From positions 23,622,090-23,686,089 of the forward strand of contig CM068316.1 in NCBI GenBank assembly GCA_034766995.1: a DNA stretch of 64,000 nucleotides, read 5' to 3'. This DNA is from Acanthacorydalis orientalis (taxonomy: Eukaryota > Arthropoda > Insecta > Megaloptera > Corydalidae). The notes under the pieces are model-generated. The model ran no database searches and was not told where the DNA came from. It was given only the letters and a program-made list of their open reading frames with translations. Positions 59,290-64,000 of the stretch are shown piece after piece (positions within the stretch are counted from its first letter, which is position 1; the number at the start of each line of letters is the position of its first letter). The translations under genes and the position numbers were made by a program.

Positions 59290-59811
59290 TATATAAATAT
59301 ACTGTTTTCGTTCTTTTTTATGATAATTCTATGAACAATAAGTTATTTCAGGAATCGTTCTAATTTGAAATTCAAAATTTACTTCAATTCGAAATCTTAA
59401 ACTTACTGTGAAATATGGCAATGGATCAGTTATTAGAAGCAAGCGGTCCCCAACTGAGTATTAGCTTTAACATTGTGTCACGTTTGTAAAATTTGTGTAT
59501 TACATTTTCGCGATAAACTTGTTTTATATGAATATTAGTGTGAGATGATTTTTATTTTATTTTGTATTGTTTTGCTTCTTTGTTGTCGCTGATGAATTAA
59601 TATTTGAACTCATGTATTATTTAAAATAACTTATTATTATATGGGATATTTAAAAAAAATGTTTAAAAGTATTCAAAATTAATGGTAATGTGCTTTTCAA
59701 TTAAAATCTTTCTCATGTACGAATATGAGTCGGGGGTAGCTCAATTTATTTTGATAAATATTCGATTTTATTATTAAATTAAAGATGCCTCTAATAACAT
59801 TAAAATAAAGA
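59290..59811. other. AT-rich noncoding, nothing recognised
   Basis: No supported feature. Confidence 0.4.
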
Positions 59812-59820
59812 TGATTTTGT

Positions 59821-60369
59821 ACTGATGCAAAGTTGGCAGCCGTGTTTTTGGAAAAAATATTTTTTTTTGGACTTCTGAGTAAATTTAATATAGTTCTAGG
59901 GTTCCCGATAAAAATTTAAGAGTTCTGGGGGTTAACAAGAAAAAATCGAAAAAAAAATTCGGAGTGTTAACTTCACGCGACATCCTTTTTTTCATCAAAA
60001 AGATTTTTGAGCGGGTTTTTTCAATAGGAAAATGAGAGTTTTAGAGTTCTCAAATAATATTTCAGAGTTCTGGCAAATTAAAAAAATAAGTCAAAAATTG
60101 TTTTTATCACATCAGCAACTTATTTTTCGAAATATTATTTTTTTTCTAGTTTTGAGTAGATTTACAATAGTTCCTAATAGGAACTTAAATAAGTTCTTGG
60201 GTTTAGCACGAAAAAAATTCAAAAAATTTTTTTCCTCAAACTATTACCTTGATCACGCGAAAATTACGGACTTCTGAGGAGTTCTAACGTACGTTCTGGC
60301 TAGATCTGGAATAGTTCTGAAGGGTGCTGAGGTTTTTTCAGTTGATTTCGAAAAGTCCGGGGTGCTGGG
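59821..60369 (+). repeat. left terminal inverted repeat of the 1.93-kb element
   Basis: Pairs with 61211-61749. Best matched blocks include the innermost ctggaatagttctgaagggt and the ttgatttcgaaaagtc boundary. The agttct motif (or a close variant) recurs roughly every 30-60 bp. Confidence 0.85.
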
Positions 60370-61210
60370 AGAACTATGATGTATTTGTCACTGCGGTACA
60401 TGTGGGTAAATATAGATCAATCATAATTTGTAATAAATGCAAATAATGATTAACAGCAGAGAAATAATTATATAAAAATTAGAAAAGCCCTTCGGGAAAA
60501 TGGCAATAGAAATTTTAGAAGAAAAAAATGATACAAAAAAATTAAAAACACGATAATTTATCGAGACATCCGCACCAACTTTGCACCGGTCAGAATTAAG
60601 TTCTATTTCGCTGTAATAAATTTTTACTTAATGTCGCATGTTTATCAGCTGCATTCTACACTTTTGTATGTCAATGTAAAATAGTTGTTATAATACTTAC
60701 ACTAACATAACATAAAACATGTGATAAATAGAGTCTTGACGAAAATAGAGTAGATGTGATATGTAAATATGTTTTAAAAAAATCTTAATATAAATGTACT
60801 TAGGTAAAATTGTTCAGCAAATTAATGTTCATTTCATAAGATTTTACCAGTTACAAATAGAAGGTATCACAAGTGATTCATAAATAATGTCTTACGTCAT
60901 TTTTCATTTATGTCGTAACAACTAACTAACAGAGAAGAGGATATAAAAAGCTAAAGCTGAAAATCAGAAAATATATTAGAGCTCCTAAAATGCGTCAAGC
61001 TCGGGATCAACAACTTGTCAAATTCTTCAGACAATTTCGCTTCCCACCATAGCGCTTACAGGCGCAGGGGGAAGAGCGTTCGGGAAGAAGTAGACGAACA
61101 TGCAGTAGTAGGGGAACTCACGTTAGAACTCCTCGGAACTCCGTATTTTTTGTGATCAAGGTGCGAATTTAAAATTTCGACAAATTAACAGTTTCGTTCG
61201 ATTTCTTATA

Positions 61211-61749
61211 CCCTAGCCCCCGGGACTTTTCGAAATCAACTGAAAAAACATCAGCACCCTTCAGAACTATTCCAGATCTAGCCAGAACTTACATTAGAAC
61301 TCCTCGGAACTCCGTATTTTTCGCGTGATCAAGGCAATAGTTTGAGAAAAAAAATTTCAATTTTTTTCGTGCTAAACCCAAGAACTTATTTAAGTTCCTA
61401 TTAGGAATGCTAATACTATTGTAAATCTACTCAAAACTACAAAAAAAAATATTTCGAAAAATACGTTGCTGATATGATGAAAAAAATTTTGACTTATTTT
61501 TTTTAATTTGCCAGAACTCTGAAATATTATCTGAGAACTCTAGAATTCTCATTTTCCTATTGCAAAAAAACCCTAAGGAATCTTTTTGATGAAAAGAGGG
61601 TGCCGCGTGAAGTTAGTACCCCGAATTTTTTTTCGATTTTTTTCTTAAAAAGAATATTAAAACTATCAGGAATCCTAGACTATACTAAATTTACTCAGAA
61701 CTTGAAAAAAAATATTTTTTCGAAAAAAGGGTGCCAACTTCGTACCAGT
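61211..61749 (-). repeat. right terminal inverted repeat of the 1.93-kb element
   Basis: Reverse complement of the left arm. Just inside it, 61109-61165 repeats part of the arm (ttagaactcctcggaactcc occurs at 61122 and again at 61290), so the right side carries a partial direct duplication. Confidence 0.85.
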
Positions 61750-61913
61750 TGATTTTTGTCATATAATCATAGAAACAATAGGGAAGATATACGCATTCAT
61801 ATTTGCACTATATGATCACTTGATCTCAAAGGATTAAAAGAAAAATATAATTCAAAAAGGCAAAATAAAATTTTAACTTATACAATATATTTAATAAATT
61901 TATTTAATAAAAA
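61750..61913. other. AT-rich noncoding
   Basis: Nothing recognised beyond the target duplication. Confidence 0.4.
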
Positions 61914-62012
61914 TCAAAGGGCTCTGCCTCCAACTAGTTACGTTCGCTGACGCCTGTGGGGCTCCGCCTCCACTCGCTTCACTCGTATCCCACATATTCG
62001 CTCAATATCGTA

Positions 62013-62066
<54 letters not shown>

Positions 62067-62400
62067 GGGGGGGGGTTAGTATGTCTATATAATCATTCTC
62101 GCTGTTGAATGTTAGTGTTCGTGTACCTCTCGCAGATATATTGCAATGTAGTTTTATAGTCACTCATTTCTTATTATAATTCTTCGTGAAAAATTCGTGT
62201 AACTTTGGGTGTCATCTTTAATAATAATTTAATATAAAATCTCGACACTTCTTTTAGTGAAATTTTACGGAACTTTTTTGAAGTTAAACTTCTTTGGGCA
62301 CGATTAGCACCATGAATCGTTATGAAATAAAAGAGTGGGGTCCGTGCCAATGGTACGAGTCAAAACGCTGTGAAACAAAATTTTGTGACGAAACTGGAGT
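61914..62400 (-). mobile_element. Helitron-like repeat carrying a (TA)n array, copy H5
   Basis: gggctctgcctccaactagt, then ggggctccgcctccactcgct, then ctcaatatcgtaatatg leading into the TA array at 62017 parallels copy H3. After the array and an 11-G run (62065-62075), the 19-mer gtgtaactttgggtgtcat (62197-62215) and the following taataat...aaaatct match 28395-28440. The terminal CTAGT is not preserved. Confidence 0.5.
62017..62075. repeat. (TA)n array and G11 run inside H5
   Basis: About 24 TA units followed by eleven G. Confidence 0.95.
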
Positions 62401-62437
62401 TTTGATACGCATAGGAGAGGAGTGGGGTGTTGTGTAG
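62312..62437 (+). CDS. hypothetical 41-codon ORF
   Basis: ATG at 62312 to TAG at 62437 encodes 41 residues rich in Trp, Cys and charged residues (KEWGPCQWYESKRCETKFCD). The local GC is high for this window. There is no splice context or family match. It could be the tail of the adjacent repeat, a captured exon or chance. Confidence 0.15.
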   Translation: MNRYEIKEWGPCQWYESKRCETKFCDETGVLIRIGEEWGVV

Positions 62438-62673
62438 TATGGTGTGTATGAATGCGTGTACGATTTTATATATTTAAGTTATCACGAGCCAATTGTTTTG
62501 ATGATCCAGAATCTGTTAAATATAGGTATATTTATGTGGAGATAATATCTGTAGTCAATAACACTGTTTTTATATTGGGAACAATTTAAAGATGAAGTGC
62601 CCAACGGAAAAGTATATCAACGACTGATAATGAATACATCATGTCGCAATTCAAATCGCATTGTCGAACACTG
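62438..62673. other. noncoding
   Basis: Nothing recognised. Confidence 0.4.
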
Positions 62674-62675
62674 TA

Positions 62676-63964
62676 ACAGGTGGGCTGAAAAGATCGTAGG
62701 CTTGCATAGAAAAAAAATTTTTTTTGATAGAATTTGATTTTATTATTCAATATATTTCCCTTCGAGGGCGATACAACGATTATAGCGGTCATACAATTTT
62801 TCGATACCATTTTTATAATACGATTTGTCTTTAGCCTCAAAACAGGCTTCAGTTTCGGCGATTACCTCTTCATCGGAGCAAAATTTCCGTCCAGCGAGCA
62901 TCCTCTTGAGGTCTGAGAACAGAAAAAAGTCGCTGGGGGCCAGATCTGGAGAGTACGGTGGACGCGGAAGCAATTCGAAGCCCAATTCTTGCAATTTCGC
63001 CATCGATTTCATTGATTTGTGACACGGTGCATTGTCTTGATGAAACAGCACTTTCTTCTTCTTCAAATAAGGCCGCTTTTTCGCGATTTCGTCTTTTAAA
63101 CGCTCCAATAACGCTACGTAATAGTCGCTGTTTATGGTTTTTCCCTTTTTAAGATAGTCAATGAATATTATACCATGAGTATCCCAGAATATTGATGCCA
63201 GAATCTTGCCAGCCGACTTTTGCGTCTTTCCACGCTTTGGAGTCGGTTCATCACGTGCAGCCCACTCGGCTGACTGGCGATTGGACTCCGGTGTGAAATG
63301 ATGGAGCCATGTTTCATCCATCGTCACATATCGACGCAAAAATTCGGATTTATTACGATTGAACAGCTCCAAACACTCCTTAGAATCATCGATTCGTTGT
63401 TGTTTTTGGTCGATTGTGAGCTCGCGCGGCACCCACTTTGAACAGAGCTTTCGCATATCCAAATATTCATGCACGATATGACCAACACGTTCCTTTGATA
63501 TCTTTAGGGTCTCAGCTATCTCAATCAACTTCACTTTACGGTTATCAAAAATTATTTTGTGGACTTTTTTGATGTTTTCGTCGGTAACAGCCTCTTTGGG
63601 GCGTCCACTGCGTGCATCGTCGAGGCTCATTTCGCCTCGTTTAAATTTAGCAAACCACTTCTCTACGGTTGATTTTCCTGGTGCAGAGTCCGAATAATGT
63701 TTATTAAGCCAAGCCTTGGTTTCAACAGTATTTTTTTTAGCCAAAAAGCAATGCTTTATTAACACACGAAATTCCTTTTTATCCATTTTTTCAAGGTAAC
63801 AAAAGTTCTTTCACTAAAAATGCTATAACTCAGATACTAATAGTGCAACAGCTGTCAAATTTATACACGCGTCTTTTGAAGGTTAGGGCTAACTAAAAAT
63901 CATATGGATTTGATACTAGTAGCGCCATTTATGTGTCAGCCTACGAACTTTTCAGCCCACCTGT
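62676..63964 (-). mobile_element. intact mariner (family C), 1289 bp
   Basis: Inverted repeats of ~27 bp begin acaggtgggctgaaaagwtc at both ends with a single mismatch (A/T). TA lies at 62674-62675 and 63965-63966. Length, one uninterrupted transposase ORF and near-perfect ends make it structurally complete and probably recently inserted. Confidence 0.96.
62743..63786 (-). CDS. mariner transposase, 347 aa, apparently intact
   Basis: The transposase binds the element's inverted repeats and catalyses cut-and-paste transposition into TA in the nucleus. The length is normal for the family. In order: first HTH in ~1-50 (with STVEKWFAKFKRGE at 39-52), GRPKE linker at ~61-65, second HTH at ~85-105 (IAETLKISKERVGHIV), WVPREL at 118-123 (WVPHEL variant), D157 (TMDETW), D251 (FHQDNAPCH) and D286 (LAPSDFFLF) with 34 residues between the last two, and YSPDLAP at 278-284. 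The C-terminus ends ALEGKYIE. The Met at 63786 is preceded by a ~178-bp leader from the right inverted repeat. It resembles the mellifera-type group, judged from motif wording only. All key residues are present, so activity is possible. Confidence 0.95.
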   Translation of the reverse strand: MDKKEFRVLIKHCFLAKKNTVETKAWLNKHYSDSAPGKSTVEKWFAKFKRGEMSLDDARSGRPKEAVTDENIKKVHKIIFDNRKVKLIEIAETLKISKERVGHIVHEYLDMRKLCSKWVPRELTIDQKQQRIDDSKECLELFNRNKSEFLRRYVTMDETWLHHFTPESNRQSAEWAARDEPTPKRGKTQKSAGKILASIFWDTHGIIFIDYLKKGKTINSDYYVALLERLKDEIAKKRPYLKKKKVLFHQDNAPCHKSMKSMAKLQELGFELLPRPPYSPDLAPSDFFLFSDLKRMLAGRKFCSDEEVIAETEACFEAKDKSYYKNGIEKLYDRYNRCIALEGKYIE

Positions 63965-64000
63965 TATTTATTCAGTACAGTATCTAACAAATACAACGCG

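Larger units (their letters stand above)
59821..61749. mobile_element. 1.93-kb long-inverted-repeat (foldback/Mutator-like) element
   Basis: Two arms of ~540 bp, 59821-60369 and 61211-61749, are reverse complements with scattered mismatches and small indels. The ends are actgatgcaaagttggca on the left and actggtacgaagttggca (minus strand) on the right. The flanks are tgattttgt (59812-59820) and tgatttttgt (61750-61759), a 9/10-bp target duplication differing by one T. Long terminal repeats with a 9-10-bp duplication fit non-autonomous Mutator-like or foldback elements. The ~840-bp centre has no transposase ORF. The arms contain many agttct/agaact motifs. I know of no named family that matches. 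Confidence 0.75.

Noticed and set aside
62065..62075. G11 run as a quadruplex signal
   Set aside because: A single G run cannot form an intramolecular quadruplex; simple slippage is enough.

Overview
The window looks like AT-rich nuclear DNA of an arthropod, most likely an insect. The evidence is the low GC, more than thirty (TA)n-type microsatellites, many mariner/Tc1 DNA transposons, and one splice-bounded exon whose peptide matches the start of an insect poly(rC)-binding (PCBP/mub-type) KH protein. There are no bacterial operons, CRISPR arrays or rRNA, and I saw no tRNA. The species cannot be named from sequence alone.

Layout. From 1 to 23 kb: two copies of a short mariner (family A) plus the 3' end of a third, a PIF/Harbinger N-terminal relic, Helitron-like repeats, a Tc1-like relic with a perfect palindrome, a 40-bp minisatellite, a non-LTR reverse-transcriptase relic and a 75-bp MITE resembling MADE1. 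From 23.9 to 36 kb: a nearly full-length but broken mariner (family B), a repeat carrying its own (TA)n array, a further mariner fragment with no recognisable DNA-binding region, a Mos1-like mariner N-terminus, and a piggyBac relic whose first catalytic region is replaced by a ~110-bp inverted duplication. At 40.6-41.5 kb lies the only credible host gene: the first coding exon (41425-41499, + strand) of a PCBP/mub-like gene, probably followed by a very long intron that hosts everything to the right. From 48 to 57 kb: a jockey-like retroelement split by a mariner, a second family B mariner, a Tc1 relic and another family A mariner. From 57.4 to 64 kb: a pogo/Tigger element, a 1.93-kb element with ~540-bp inverted ends, a second copy of the (TA)n-carrying repeat, and an intact mariner.

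Main points. (1) 59821-61749 is an apparently undescribed long-inverted-repeat element with a 9/10-bp target duplication, most like a non-autonomous Mutator/foldback type. (2) Family A copies have lost the N-terminal helix-turn-helix region but keep an open catalytic-domain ORF (two intact 221-aa ORFs); a sister copy lost the same region by a different deletion. (3) 62676-63964 is a structurally complete mariner with TA duplications, near-perfect terminal repeats and an intact DD34D transposase. (4) The PCBP-like exon anchors the locus. All family assignments come from reading motifs; no database search was run.
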